DNA from: Formicarius rufipectus
Taxonomy: Eukaryota; Chordata; Aves; Passeriformes; Formicariidae
NCBI GenBank assembly: GCA_013399695.1
Contig: VXAU01002068.1
Span: forward strand, 230,686-294,685
Direction of reading: 5' to 3'
Length of the DNA: 64,000 nucleotides
Shown here: positions 1 through 10,797 of the stretch, in pieces
Layout of the letters: each line of letters starts with the position of its first letter
Position numbering within the stretch: the first letter of the stretch is position 1
Position numbers and translations under genes: made by a program
The notes under the pieces: model-generated
The model's database searches: none
Told to the model about the DNA's origin: nothing
The model's input: the letters and a program-made list of their open reading frames with translations, nothing else

Positions 1-258
1 CGGGAGGCTGCAGCCCCTCCAGGCTCGGGGTGTGAGCTCAGGAAGCAGCAGATGGGAGGGCTGGTCCTGCTCTGGGGCTGCACATCTGAAACCTGAGCGT
101 TTGTAGTGGGATGGAAATTACACCCAGCACAGCAAAGGCACAGCTTCCCAAACCCCCTGTGCTCTCCTTGAGCTGAGACAAAGGGAAGGAGCCAGGAGAC
201 ACCTCATCTGCAGAAGAAATCAGGAGCCGTGGACCTTTGGCACAAAAAGAGGTGGAAT
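1..258 (+). mobile_element. Probable 3' internal end of an ERVL-type endogenous retrovirus (partial)
   Basis: This stretch lies directly upstream of a plausible LTR start. It ends in a purine-rich run at about 244-258 (AAAAAGAGGTGGAA), as expected for a polypurine tract. No gag, pol or env domain can be recognised. The assignment rests on its position next to the LTR and on that tract. The 5' LTR, if present, is outside the window. Confidence 0.35.
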
Positions 259-1216
259 GTGGCAGAACAGAGGCCAGAGGGTTCGTGGCCCACGAGTGCC
301 CCTCGGGATGGCATCTCTGAGCTGAGGGACGTGGTACACGGACACTCTGCTGAGGGGGGGCTGTGCCCCAGGGCAGGGGCTCAGCTCAGAGGGCAGCCAG
401 AGGAGGAGCTGCTCAGGGCACTCCTCTTGGTCCTGCGGGCAGTGGGATTTGGTGCCCTGAGTGCCCAGCTGGCAGAGGTTCCTGGGGCTGGATTTTGGGA
501 GAAGGGGGGGATTCCAGGGTGGTCTCTGTTGGGAGCTGCCAGAAGCTCCCCCTGTGCTGTGGAGCCAAGGACAGCCAGGGCCAGGAGGGACCTCCTGCTG
601 GTGGCCACAGTGGAGCCAATGAAGGATCCCAGTGGCAGCTCTGGGATCCCAGAGGGAAGAATTGAGGAGTGTGGGGCAGTTGGGAATTGCAGCCATGGGA
701 GAACAACACAGAGCCCAAGGTGGGAGCAGGAGGAGGAGAAGGAGGGAGCCCACGCTGGAGCAGGGGGGGAAGGACTGAAAGCTGTGCCCTCCCTGCAGCC
801 CCTGGAGATCCCTCGGGGGGCACAGACCCCCCTGCAGCCCCTGGAGATCCCTCGGGGGGCACAGACCCCCCTGCAGCCCATGGGGTGACCCCCAGCACAA
901 GAGCAATGGCAGAACCAACACCCCACTGCAAACCCCCATTCCCTGCTCCCTGGAACTGCTGGGAACAGGGAGGAGTGGGAGCAGAAAGGGGTTTTTAAGA
1001 TTGATTTATTTCTTACTTTTTAGTTTTATTACTTTTAGTTCTAGTTCTTATCTTGTTTGTAATAAATTCAAGCATTTAGCCTGGAGTTTGCACTCTGAGT
1101 TTGCTTTGCCATTATCTCTCAGCTGTTTTTTTTCTCACCTTTTCTCTTTTTACTTTCCCTCTGGAAAGGGTGGGGGGTCTGGAGGTTTGGGTGGACCCCA
1201 GGTGAAAACCACCACA
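259..1216 (+). mobile_element. Avian ERVL-like LTR, about 958 bp
   Basis: The block begins TGTGG and ends CCACA, a 5-bp inverted terminal pair typical of LTRs. A polypurine-like run precedes it. Inside are a short tandem repeat (793-880) and a segment with repeated 'cccacgctggagcag'-type wording known from avian ERVL LTRs. A T-rich stretch follows from about 993, and then an AATAAA signal at 1061-1066 with a GT-rich stretch after it, matching an R/U5 layout. Family naming comes from remembered sequence similarity, not a search. It could be split by mutation or be a related subfamily. Confidence 0.6.
793..880 (+). repeat. 39-bp tandem repeat inside the LTR
   Basis: A 39-bp unit starting CTGCAGCCCCTGGAGATCCC occurs at 793 and 832, with a partial third start at 871. 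The two full units are essentially identical. Avian ERVL LTRs are known to carry variable numbers of similar units in this region. Confidence 0.85.
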
Positions 1217-2571
1217 CCAGCCCACGTGTCCCCCTGCCCCGGCTCCGGACCCTCTGCTCCCCTGGCATCCGACAGAGCCCCTGGGACTGGCAGTCACTGA
1301 GCTCCTACATGAAGAGCCCCCGAGCTCTCAGGTCTTCCAGGAGGTCGTTCCCCGTCAGAATTTATCTAGTCATCTATTTTGGGGCTTTCTCCTGCACTCC
1401 TTCGTGTTTCAAGGCTCTGAATCCCTGTCTGCACTTCCCGCTGGTTGTTCCACAGAATCAGGTGCCAGCGCTACAAACTGTGGGTAAATCACAAATCCCC
1501 TGCAGGTCCTGCAGGTCCAGGTGCTTCCCCAGTAAGAGTGAGGGCTCTGGGATCCTCCTCGAGGAGGCACAAAGCCCTAGTGGACCGAGGAGGTGCAGCT
1601 GCAAAGCTTTGTTTCCCTTCAGAGGTCCCCACGCCGGGCACAGAGGAGACACGTGGTGCCCAAGGTTTTGGCTGCTCTGCTGAGGAGAGGACCAGGAGGT
1701 GCCACAGCTGGCACAGCACTGGGCATGTCCTCTCTGGGAGATGGGACAAGGGTATGTTGAGAGCTCCTGCTCCTGGGAAAGGGCTGCCAGGCTTGAACCC
1801 CACTGGGCAGAGTGGAAATAATCTGCAAGTCCCAGTTTGGTCCCTTTGACACGACCTGTCCTTGTGTTTGTCTTACCTGAGCTGCAGGTCCCACTGTCTC
1901 TGTGTGGAACCAGAGTCTGGAGGCTCCAGAGAGGAGGTACTGGGGGTCAATACTCAAATTTTTGCATTTTAAACACCTCTAGCAGATAAAATACCTCCTC
2001 AGAGCTGCTCTTTGCCACCACTGCACAGAAGCAGCCCAGCCCTGGCCAACCCCACCGGTGGGTACAGCACAGGGGCCTGGCAGTGGAACTCTCCTGACTC
2101 AGATCAGCCAAAGGCACAAAAAAAACCCACAAAAAAAACCAAAAAAGAGGCAATTTTCCCTCAAGAATCAACATTAATATAGCTCTGGCTCTTCATGACT
2201 AAGAAATAAGACTGTGTCAACATAGATATTAGGCAGTGGAGGGTTTTTTTGCCCTTCTTGTAGTTGAACCCCTGAATGAATCCATCAGGAAGGAGAGGAC
2301 CAGTCCTGACACTCCCCATGGCACAGGATGGAGCTCGGCACCCTTTGGATCTGCTTCCCCTCGGCCACTGCTGGTCACAGCGAGTGTCCCACCACACACC
2401 ATCAGGTCCAGGTCCTACACAAAGGCCACCCCAATGACTTAAGCAGTGTCAGGGGTCATTCCCAGCCCCAGGATCACCACAGTCTGTACCATGGTATAGG
2501 AACAAGCATCCTACAGCATCCCCTGGCACACTTTTGGGATGGCCTAAATGATGCTCTGCAAACAACACCCA
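1217..2571. other. Unique DNA without a recognisable gene
   Basis: No repeat family or protein was recognised. Open frames are short and overlap on both strands. There is an A-rich patch at about 2115-2148. A 63-nt splice-flanked open stretch on the minus strand is listed separately. Confidence 0.5.
1877..1939 (-). other. Candidate cryptic exon, 63 nt
   Basis: On the minus strand a CCCCCAG acceptor-like end at 1945-1940 precedes 21 open codons. A strong donor (CAG|GTAAGA) follows at 1876-1871. The length is a multiple of three. The peptide (starting YLLSGASRLWFH) matches nothing I know. The acceptor has a weak pyrimidine tract, and such pairs occur by chance in 64 kb. Confidence 0.15.
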
Positions 2572-2812
2572 GACAGGAGCTGTGCCAGGGCAGGGGGATC
2601 TCAGGGAAAGGCTCTTCCCCCAGAGGGTGGTGGGCACTGCCCAGGCTCCCCAGGGCAGTGGGCACGGCCCCGAGGCTGCCAGAGCTGCAGGAGGGTTGGG
2701 ATGATGCTCTGGGGCACAGGGTGGGGTTGTTGGGGTGTCTGTGCAGGGCTGAGGGTTGGACTGGGTGGTCCTTGGGGGTCTTCCCCAGCTCAGGACATTC
2801 CATGATTCCATG
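2572..2812 (+). mobile_element. CR1 LINE 3' fragment
   Basis: This is the 3' region of a CR1 subfamily marked by 'ctcttcccccagaggg' and 'ggactgggtggtcc', ending in ATTCCATGATTCCATGA. It is 5'-truncated and noncoding. The same subfamily recurs at 35790, 53138 and 59700. Confidence 0.85.
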
Positions 2813-2972
2813 AGGACACTCATCCAGTGGTGTTCCCAACATCACCAACATAATTTACCATTAAAATTCAGGGGGTTAAACAGGTTTTTATACAGGGACA
2901 GCCCCACAACCTCCTCACTTCCACAGGGACAAGAGAAGACTCCCAAGCCAAAGAGTTCATCCATCTCAGAAG

Positions 2973-3143
2973 GCAAACCCAGCCAGCTCCAATCCCAAAG
3001 GATCCAGGACCCAGAAGCAAACCCAGCCAGCTCCAATCCCAAAGGATCCAGGACCCAGAAGCAAACCCAGCCATGTCCAATCCCAGAGGATCCGGGACCC
3101 AGAAGCAAACCCAGCCAGCTCCAAGCCTAGAGGACCTGGGAGA
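2973..3143 (+). repeat. 44-bp minisatellite, about 3.8 units
   Basis: Units starting GCAAACCCAGCCAGCTCCAA begin at 2973, 3017, 3061 and 3105, exactly 44 bp apart, with increasing divergence to the right. Because 44 is not a multiple of three, the array cannot encode a constant peptide repeat. Confidence 0.9.
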
Positions 3144-5000
3144 GCTCAGCTGACTTCTTGCAGGACAATCTGCCCCTGGAGATGTCCCAAACCTGCAGGA
3201 TGGAAATTCCCCACCTCACACCACCCACCCACAGTCTGAGCCAGGACTTAACTGTCCTTGCACTTCCAAACCTCACCCCCAGGTCACTTGGGGAGCCTTT
3301 GCCACGTGCTTTGTCCTCACCAGCTGAGCCACCACAGGCACAGGGGCCAGGGGAAGGAATTCCTGCTGTTTGCAAGGACTCGTGTCCGTGCAGTTTGTCA
3401 TCTGCTGCTGACCCCAAACCTTCCCAGAGCCGTTGCCTTCCAAGTCTGCTTTCCTAAGCCTTTCAGAAATGTAAACGTGCCCCTGGCTGCTTTAACACCA
3501 CCCAGAGAGGGTTTTCTGCTGACCTATCACCATCTCCTCGTTTGACTGTCCTGGCCACACTCGACCTCTCTGCCAGGATTGCAAAACGGGCGGGACTTGA
3601 CCCAGAAATTCCTCTTTCCCTCTGGATAACCGTGACGAGGCGGGGTTGGATCCCAGGCAGAGCCTGGTGGGCTGATGATTTTAAGATTAAATTGTATGGA
3701 ATAATCTGATTTCTTTGACTCCCAGGCCTTAAGTGAGTCCACAAACCCCCTCCATGGTCCATGTCAGTGGTGTTTGGTTGAACCACCACTTCCCCCTTCC
3801 GTTTCCTCACTTTTCCAGCGCAACTTGTTATGGTCATTTCTAACTTCAAATGATTTATTTCTAGCTTTCCAAATCATAATGGCTTTAGGGAAAGCTCCTG
3901 AGCACCAGCTGTGCCCACCCCTCTGCCCAGAGATGGGACAACAGGACATCATCCCCACACTGACACCAGGGACACGACGGGCACCAGGGGAGAGGAAACC
4001 TCAGTGAGAGCAGACACTTCCCACACACCGTGGGACACTTCCCAGAAAACAGGGCTGGAACAGGAATATCATTCTTGTTTTGCTTTCCCCTGGGTGGGAT
4101 TCATCTCCACCAACCTCAGTGTAGCTGCAGCACCACAACAGGGGCATCTGGAGAGGCCACACCTCAAATCCGGGGGAAGTTTTGGGTCCCTCACTCCAAG
4201 AAGGGCACGGAGGGGCTGGAGGGTGTCCAGGGAAGGAGCTGGGAAGGGGCTGGAGCAGCAGGAGCAGGCAGTGATCCCAAACACTGAGCAGGCAGTGATC
4301 CCAAAGGGTCAGTGGTGTGTGGGCATTTCCAGAGGTGGCACCACCTCCCCGCTGGGAGTCCTGGGCAGGGTCAGTGCCCTCAGGTGTGGACAAGTGACCC
4401 CACGTGCCCGTGTGTGGGGGTGGCACCAGTGGGGTCCCACACAGGAGCCCCAGTGCCAGCACCCCCGACCCACAGGCTCGGCCATGGCCAGGTGGTTCTC
4501 AGTGGGGCTGAGGTGGAGCCCCTCAGGTTCCAGGGGTGCCCCAGCTTCCCACCATCAAGGTCTCTGTTCACCCTGGCACGGGGAGAGGGCAGGGGGGGCT
4601 GTCCCAGCTGAGCTGCACTGTGGTTCATCTGCCAGGCTGTGCCCACTGCCAGGGGGTGTTGGCACAGACAACCCCCTGGAGCATAAAAACCAACCAAAGC
4701 AGCGGAGAAAAAGAGTCCTTGGAGCTCTCCTGGGAACGTCCTGCTCAACCCCCCAAGGTTGAACACAGACCTCGTGCTGGAGCAAGAGCTGTGCCTTGGG
4801 TGGATCCACCTTCCAGAGCCAAACCCCTCCTGGGGCAGCTCCAAGCCCCTTCCACCTGCAGGTGGTCAGAAACTGAGGAAGAGCAGGTGGGTATTTCGGT
4901 GAAGGGCATCAACCTCGGCCTCCACAACCCCCCAGAGTCCACTTTGCACCACAAGAGCAAGAATTCCATGGATTATTCTCCTCCTAAGCTGTTCTACAGT
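3144..5000. other. Unique DNA; AT-rich island near 3680-3890
   Basis: No gene was recognised. The 3370-3930 part is less GC-rich than its surroundings, has few CpG, and contains AT-rich words such as TTTTAAGATTAAATTGTATG. This is compatible with, but not proof of, a conserved noncoding element. A 24-bp direct duplication lies at 4262-4308. Confidence 0.4.
4262..4308 (+). repeat. 24-bp direct duplication
   Basis: GAGCAGGCAGTGATCCCAAA occurs at 4262 and again at 4286. Confidence 0.85.
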
Positions 5001-5174
5001 GGCACAGGGTGGGCAGAGAAGCTGTGGCTGCCCCTGGATCCCTGGGAGTGTCCCAGACCAGGCTGGATGGGGCTTGGAGCCCCCTGGGCTGGTGGGAGGT
5101 GTCCCTGCCCATGGCAGGGGGTGGGATGAGATGGGCTTGAAGGTCCCTTCCAACCCAAACCGTTCTGGGATTCC
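5001..5174 (+). mobile_element. CR1 LINE 3' fragment
   Basis: It carries the common CR1 3' segment (agaagctgtggctgcccc, then tgcccatggcaggggg, then ttccaacccaaaccgttct). It is 5'-truncated at 'ggcacagggtgggcagagaa'. Confidence 0.9.
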
Positions 5175-6639
5175 ACTTTTCAAAAATCCTGTGTCAGTAT
5201 GTTTTTTCTCCTTGGTTAGAAAAGGGGTTTGGAGGAAAAGGTCTTCTCAGACCTAAACAGAATTTCCAGGGGGTTTGTTGGAGGCTGAAGCTGTTTGAAA
5301 TCCCAAAACACATATTCTCAAGAGACTTTAAAGCTCCACCCCACTCCTTCCCAACAGTGCAGTGCAAATAAAGAAGGAATAAACTTCCCAGCCCATCCAC
5401 CAACTTGCACAGGTGACTGATGGGTTTGGGAAGAGAATCCCACCCTGTCCCACCCAGCTGTTGACTTGGAGGCAGGAGGAACCTCCGTCAGCCTCGGATA
5501 ACCCCCGAGCTCCAGCTGCCAAAACCACCCCCCGTGACTATTCCAGGCACCTCTTGGGAGGCTGCTCTTCCAGAGCTCAGCCTGTGGCTCATCCTGGGGG
5601 AGCAGCAAGAGGAGGGGAGAGTGGGACAAGCTGGGAATTCATCAAACAGGAGGAGCAGAGCTGAGAAGACCCCCCAGCCCCCGGTGGCCTGCTGGGACCC
5701 CGCTCCTTCTCCCCCTGCTTTACAAGTTCCACATGGCGGGCTGTTTACGTTATGGGGCTGGTTTATGTTCCTGCAGAAAGGAGGAATTGCTCCAGTGGGT
5801 TTGATTGCTTCCCTTTGTGCCTCTCCCCCAACACCCCCACCCTCCAGGGTCTGGTTTCGCTTAATGTGCCCAGAGGTTTCCGGAACAAAAGAACTTGGTG
5901 GAGGTTTTTATGTTGTGTTTTTTTTTTTTTTTAATGGCTAAACTAAAAGTCGACTCTTTTCTCAGGAAGGTTCAGGCTGACTCCCATTCCGTGCCTGTGG
6001 CTCCAGCCTTCCAGACTCTTCCCTGCTTCCAGGCTCTTCTGCAGGCCGTGTCTTCACGTGTCACATGAATTAAGAGCTGTAAGTACGGCAAGAAACAGCC
6101 CAAAACGCTCCAGGGAAACCATCCCCACCCACCCCTTTGGTCGTGGTCAGCTGTGGTGGCCCTACTTTGGGGGAGGACTCCTGGGCTGGTAGATCTGCTC
6201 TACAGACTCCAAAACCTCCTTGGGCCAAGGAATGCTCTCCACACAAGAAGAGGAAAGAAGACAGACGTTCCTTTGATGTCCAAAACATCCAGAGCAGAGC
6301 TAAAGCTCCTCCAGGACTCCCTGAAGCTCAGGCTGTGAGGGCTACAGCGAGAATTGATGGATAATCAATGGATCAATGGATAATCAATGACCCACCTGCC
6401 CACCCAAACCACTTGTTCCTTAAATTCCTGGAGAGAGGACTTACTCATTGAAACCAGATGCCTTTGGTGTGAAGTCCAACCCTGCTCCCATGGGATCTGC
6501 ATCCTGGGCTGGATTTACAGAAGATCCAAGAGCACAGGCGGAGTCCATGGTTTTCCATGGATTTGGGAATCCCCCATGCAAGAAAGACATGGAGATCACA
6601 GAGAGGACAGTGGAGGACCCAAGGTGGCTGGAGGTCTGG
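5175..6639. other. Unique DNA without a recognisable gene
   Basis: It holds a 15-nt T run at 5918-5932 and a short imperfect repeat of 'tcaatgga' words at about 6355-6390. No protein or repeat family was recognised. Confidence 0.5.
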
Positions 6640-7040
6640 AGGATTTTCCCCTTGAGGAGAGACTGAGAGAACCAGGTTGTGTTCTGGGAGATCTTAACGT
6701 GGCCTTTCAGAACTTAAAAGGTCTTCAAAAGAGATGGAAAGGGACTTGTCAGCAGGGCCTGCAGTGAGGGGATCAGAGGAAACGTTCTGAGGATCAAAGA
6801 GGGCAGATTTAGGGACTGGATTTTGGGAAGGAATTGGTGTCTGGGAGGGTGGGCAGGCCCTGGCACAGGGTGGGCAGAGAAGCTGTGGCTGCCCCTGGAT
6901 CCCTGGAAGTGTCCAAGGGCAGGTTGGATGGGGCTTGGAGCCCCCTGGGCTGGTGGGAGGTGTCCCTGCCCATGGCAGGGCGGGTGGTCTAAATGGTCTT
7001 TAAAGTCTCTTCCAACCCAAACCTTTCTATAATTCCATGG
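6640..7040 (+). mobile_element. CR1 LINE 3' fragment, about 400 bp
   Basis: It begins in the 'gaggagagactgagag' region of CR1. It runs through 'gggagggtgggcaggccctgg' and 'aagctgtggctgcccc' to a tail ending CTATAATTCCATGG. It is 5'-truncated. Confidence 0.85.
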
Positions 7041-7049
7041 ACAGCTTCC

Positions 7050-7412
7050 AAGAGGGAAGGGACAGGCAAGACCTCACTGCTGCCGACGCCTTCCCATGTC
7101 AGAAGACACACAAAACACAGAGTCAGACTCTGCTTGGAAGTTCCCAGGGAGAGGACAAGAGGCAGCAGACACCTTCTACATCATGGGGAGGTCTCATGGG
7201 TAGAAGGACTTCCTTGGTTTCCCCGTGGCAGTGGTGAAATGCTGGAACACTTCCACAGACGTGGGGCCAACACCACCTGGGAGTTACTCAAGACTCAACT
7301 GGAAAAGCCCCAGAGCAACCTGATCTATTAGGCCTGATCTGGGCAGGGGTTTGGGCTCGAGGACCTCCAGATGTGCTCTCCAAGCCCAGCAGTTGTAGGA
7401 GTCCATGAATCC
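7050..7412 (+). mobile_element. Older, diverged CR1 fragment
   Basis: CR1-like words appear in order: 'ggcagtggtgaaatgctggaac', 'caactggaaaagcccc', 'gcaacctgatct', 'ggctcgaggacctccag', and a tail ending GTCCATGAAT. It directly follows another CR1. Its last 63 bp belong to the 432-bp segment duplicated in inverted orientation at 48703-49134. Confidence 0.65.
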
Positions 7413-7781
7413 TGATTAGCAATGACTTTAATGAGCAGGCCAAGTGCCAGCTTGGCTTCCCCTTCCAGGCTGCAGACAGAAGGCGGCTGTGGCTGAGGGG
7501 CTGCTCTGCACATCACAACCTCCTTCCAACGCCTGCCCCTTCCAGGCTCTCCAGCAAACACGGGGTGCCTCTGCAAGCTGCCCTTTATTCCAGGAGGGAT
7601 TGCCATGGCCAGGAATTTCGGGCCAAGCCTGATTATCTCAGGGGGACTTTTCCCACCCCAGGCAGAGCAAAACACCACTCAGTGCCGTCTGTGTGGAGAA
7701 GGACGTGAAAATGAGGATCTGTTGGGACAACAAAAGCAAAGACAAACTTTGGAAGGCCTTTGTAGGCATTTCTTTGGTTCA
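7350..7781 (+). repeat. Inverted duplication, copy 1 (432 bp)
   Basis: The segment is present as a reverse complement at 48703-49134. By direct reading the two copies have the same length, no indels and two mismatches. It contains a CR1 3' tail (7350-7412) plus about 370 bp of DNA I do not recognise. The CR1 here continues to the left beyond the duplicated edge, which suggests this is the source copy. Confidence 0.95.
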
Positions 7782-8187
7782 ACAGAGAACTGGATTCAGC
7801 TGCCTAAGACAGCTCTGGGAAAAAACAGGGATTGCCACAAACCCATCCAATCCCAGGAATAAAAAGGCAAACCCATCAGGAATGTCAAAGGAATCATGCT
7901 GCAGTTGGAATACACGACCTTAGCCATGCCCAGGAGGTTTAAATAAATTGTCCTTCTCGGGAATTTCAGGGAACAAACTTTGCCAACCAGCAACATTTTG
8001 TTGTGCAATTCCAGAATAATAAAAAGAGAAAGACCAAACTGAGCCCACCACGGGACTCCATCACCCTCTACCTGGTCTCTGACACGAATCAAGAACCAAG
8101 GAATTGGGCAGGAGACTTGAAAAACAGTCAGTCCTGGATCAACTCTCTCCAGGAGACTTTCCAAGCACCCTCCGAGGTGCTCCTGTG
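7782..8187. other. Unique DNA
   Basis: This right flank of the duplicated segment has no recognised gene or repeat. It is moderately AT-rich around 7930-8040. Confidence 0.5.
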
Positions 8188-8297
8188 GTTGCCTTTAGGT
8201 CACTTAGTCCAGCCCCTGTTTAAAGCAGGTCTGACTAGATCAGGTTGTTTAAAACTTGCACACCTGAGTCTTGGACACCTCCAAGGATGGAGAAATC
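8188..8297 (-). mobile_element. Old CR1 fragment
   Basis: Reverse-strand CR1 wording: 'ggtcacttagtccagcccct', 'aaagcaggtctgactagatc', 'ctccaaggatggaga'. It is truncated at both ends. Confidence 0.75.
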
Positions 8298-8360
8298 CCT
8301 TGGGAACGTCTCTGCCATGAATATTTCCAGCTTCTTTATGAACCTGGGTGGACTTGAACC

Positions 8361-8386
8361 ACCTACACCCTCCTGCTGGTGTAGGT
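8361..8386. other. Small perfect hairpin
   Basis: ACCTACACC (8361-8369) pairs with GGTGTAGGT (8378-8386) around an 8-nt loop. The 9-bp stem is too short for a microRNA precursor on its own. Confidence 0.6.
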
Positions 8387-8564
8387 CCCCCTCCTAATTC
8401 CTGGCAGCACAAGGCACTGCCTGCTTTTGCCTGTCACAGCTCCAACAAATCCAACCCAAGCCCTGAGTCAGATGGCACCTCAGGTACAAAGAGGGATGGA
8501 GGGAAGAACATTTCCATGGAGTTCATCAGTGGGGAATTCTCTGCAGCAGCTCTGCCTGGACAGG

Positions 8565-8983
8565 GGATGTGCCCAGGTGGGGTCGGGCTCCTCTCCCAGG
8601 GAACAGCAATGGGACGGGAGGGCACAGCTCGGGCTGCACCACGGGAGGTTCAGGTGGGACATCAGGAAGGAATTCTTTCCAGAGAGAGTGACCAGGCACT
8701 GGAATGGGCTGCCCAGAGACAGGGGGGGATTCACCGCCCCTGGAGGTGAATCCAAACTTCCTTTGGGGTGAGGAATTTTATCTGTGTCCCAAAGCCTTGT
8801 CTATCCCCATTCCCCTCTAGGATTTATTGTTTCTGACATGGGGCAGCCTTGGAGTTTGCTGGACCATCATGGACATGATGAGACTGAACATGGCATCAGG
8901 GAATCACAGCGGGGTTGGATCAAGGGTTGGACTTGATGACCCCAGAGGTCTCTTCCAGCCCAGCTGACTCTGTGATTCTATGA
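8565..8983 (+). mobile_element. CR1 LINE 3' fragment with a diverged or inserted middle
   Basis: CR1 wording is clear at about 8575-8750 ('catcaggaaggaattcttt', 'gtgaccaggcactggaatgg'). It resumes at about 8890-8983, ending in TCTGTGATTCTATGA. About 120 bp between these parts does not read as CR1 and may be an insertion or heavily diverged. Confidence 0.75.
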
Positions 8984-9220
8984 ATGAGCACGAGAAACAA
9001 GTGACAGGAGTCACTGAGCTGGTGGGACCTTCACACTCGGACAAATGTAGGTGCTTGGGCCCGGTAACCACCAAGGAAAACACATCCCTAAGGAATGGCA
9101 GGGCTGGCAGGGAGTTCAGACACAACCTGGGCAGGGAGACACTCAACCATCCTGCCCATCTCAGGGCACCATCCTGCTCCCCTGGTGGGGAGGCCACAAC
9201 AGGCACCCCGTTTGCACAGG

Positions 9221-9280
9221 ATCCCAGAGGATGCCGAGTTGGAAGGGACCTTTGAGGGTCACGGAGTGAACTCCTGAGCC
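9221..9280 (-). mobile_element. Short CR1 3'-end fragment
   Basis: 'atcccagaggatgccgagtt' followed by 'ggaagggacctttgagggtc' is the reverse-complemented CR1 3' end. It is only about 60 bp long. Confidence 0.65.
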
Positions 9281-10004
9281 TGAGGCTCTGTGAACACACC
9301 AGGAGTGTGACCACTCTGTGAGACCAGACATCTGAGCACAGCCCAGGCCTGGGGGAGCTCTGGGACACGGGGCAGGGAGCGCTGAAGTTCCACCTGTGTA
9401 GGAAGACAGTGAATGGCCAAAGAAGGGGTAAAATCCCATGGGATTTTAGGGCAAGCTGGCTCCTTTGTGGAGAGGGGCGGCCTGAGAATTCAGCCTTCAT
9501 TTTAATAAGAAACACCAAAGATGCAGTTGCATCCACTGCGCTTGTCTGGTTTTTATTTACCCTTCCTCCCTTCTTTGGAAAAGCATCACAGAGCAAAACA
9601 GCCCAGAAGGGGAACCAGCCTGATAAATAGACCATCAAGAGAAATAATTAGCCGAGATAGGAAAATGAAATGGGGGGGGGAGCCACTAATCAGCTGCTCC
9701 CCGTGCAAGGAGGAGGCTGGGAAAGTGGTTTCCAGAGCCTTTTGGAGGAGCCTCTGAGGCCGAGCGGAAAGTGAAAATGCAGCTGGGCAGAAACCAGAGC
9801 GGGTCTGTGCTGCAGAGAACAGGTGGAATTGGTTAGAGGCACAGCTCCCTCCCACCCTGCTCCCACCCCCACAGCCCTCCTCATGACTTTACCTTCTGCT
9901 TGGCAGCGCTGGGAGCTGGGGAGGAGAAAATCTCTCCCTCCAAGCTGGTGTTTCCAGCTGGGAGACGGCACCAGTTCCCAGGGGCTGCACCACAATGATC
10001 CTAC
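9281..10004. other. Unique DNA
   Basis: No recognised gene. A run of G occurs near 9673. An A/T-rich stretch at about 9500-9670 separates two GC-rich parts. Confidence 0.5.
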
Positions 10005-10500
10005 CCCACAAGCTGAGGGGTGGGTGGCTCAGCACCCCCAGAGCCCCTGGCAGGATGAGCCAGAGGGAAACAATGATGAATAAACCCATCTCCTCCCAAG
10101 AGATGAAGCTTTGCAAGGATCGGGCTGGGCCAGTCCAGCACCAAGGCAGGAGGGAGCAGATCACAGCTCCAGTTTGCCCACATCACATTCCTCTTGGGTC
10201 CAGGATCTCCCTGCTCCTCCCATTCCTCCAAGAAACCAGTTGGGATCCCCCTGCCTGAGGACCATCACTGTGGGATATGGTCACCTGCAGAGGCCACTCT
10301 TAGAGCTGGAAGGGTAACTCAGCACCCCCAGAACCTTGGGCAGGATGAATCAAAGGAAAACTTCTGGGTAAAACAATTCCCACATCACATTCCAGTTTGC
10401 TCCAGGATCCCACTGTTCCTCCCATTCCTGCAAGAAACCAGTTGGGATCCCCCCGAGGACCATCACTGTGAGATGTGGTCGCCCACAAAGGCCACCAGCA
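10005..10500 (+). repeat. Degenerate tandem duplication (two units)
   Basis: 'ctcagcacccccagagcccc' near 10028 recurs near 10318. The block starting 'cccacatcacattcc' at 10177 recurs at 10379 and continues through 'agaaaccagttgggatcccc' and 'gaggaccatcactgtg'. The offset is about 290 bp at the left end and 202 bp at the right end, so unit 1 carries about 90 bp (roughly 10065-10155) that unit 2 lacks. Confidence 0.85.
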
Positions 10501-10706
10501 TGTCCATGATGGTCCAGAAACCTCGGCCCCATGTCAGAAACAATCAATCCTAGAGGGAAATGGGGATAGCCAAGGCTTTGGAATGCAGATAAAAGGAAGT
10601 TGGGATCTTCAGCTCCCATTCCCTTTGGGAAACGTGAGCTGCTTGAAGGCCAGGGCTCAGCAAACTCCTGTCCCCCCGAATGGGATCCATTCCAGGGCTG
10701 GAATGC

Positions 10707-10738
10707 CCCTAATTAGCCCACCACTAATGACATTAGGG
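10707..10738. promoter_or_regulatory. Homeodomain-type motif cluster with inverted repeat
   Basis: CCCTAAT (10707-10713) and ATTAGGG (10732-10738) form a perfect 7-bp inverted repeat spaced by 18 nt. TAATTA lies at 10710-10715 and CTAATGA lies between the arms. TAATTA is a generic homeodomain core. Regulatory function is inference. Confidence 0.3.
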
Positions 10739-10772
10739 ACTGAAAGAGCCCAGCCAAGGCTCCATTACCAGC

Positions 10773-10797
10773 GGGGGTCGGGGCCGGGGGGCTCGGG
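10773..10797 (+). other. G-quadruplex-forming motif
   Basis: Four runs of four or more G are separated by 2-3 nt loops (TC, CC, CTC). This satisfies the usual G3+ N1-7 rule on the plus strand. Confidence 0.7.

Noticed and set aside
8361..8386. Possible microRNA hairpin
   Set aside because: Only a 9-bp stem; flanks do not extend the pairing.
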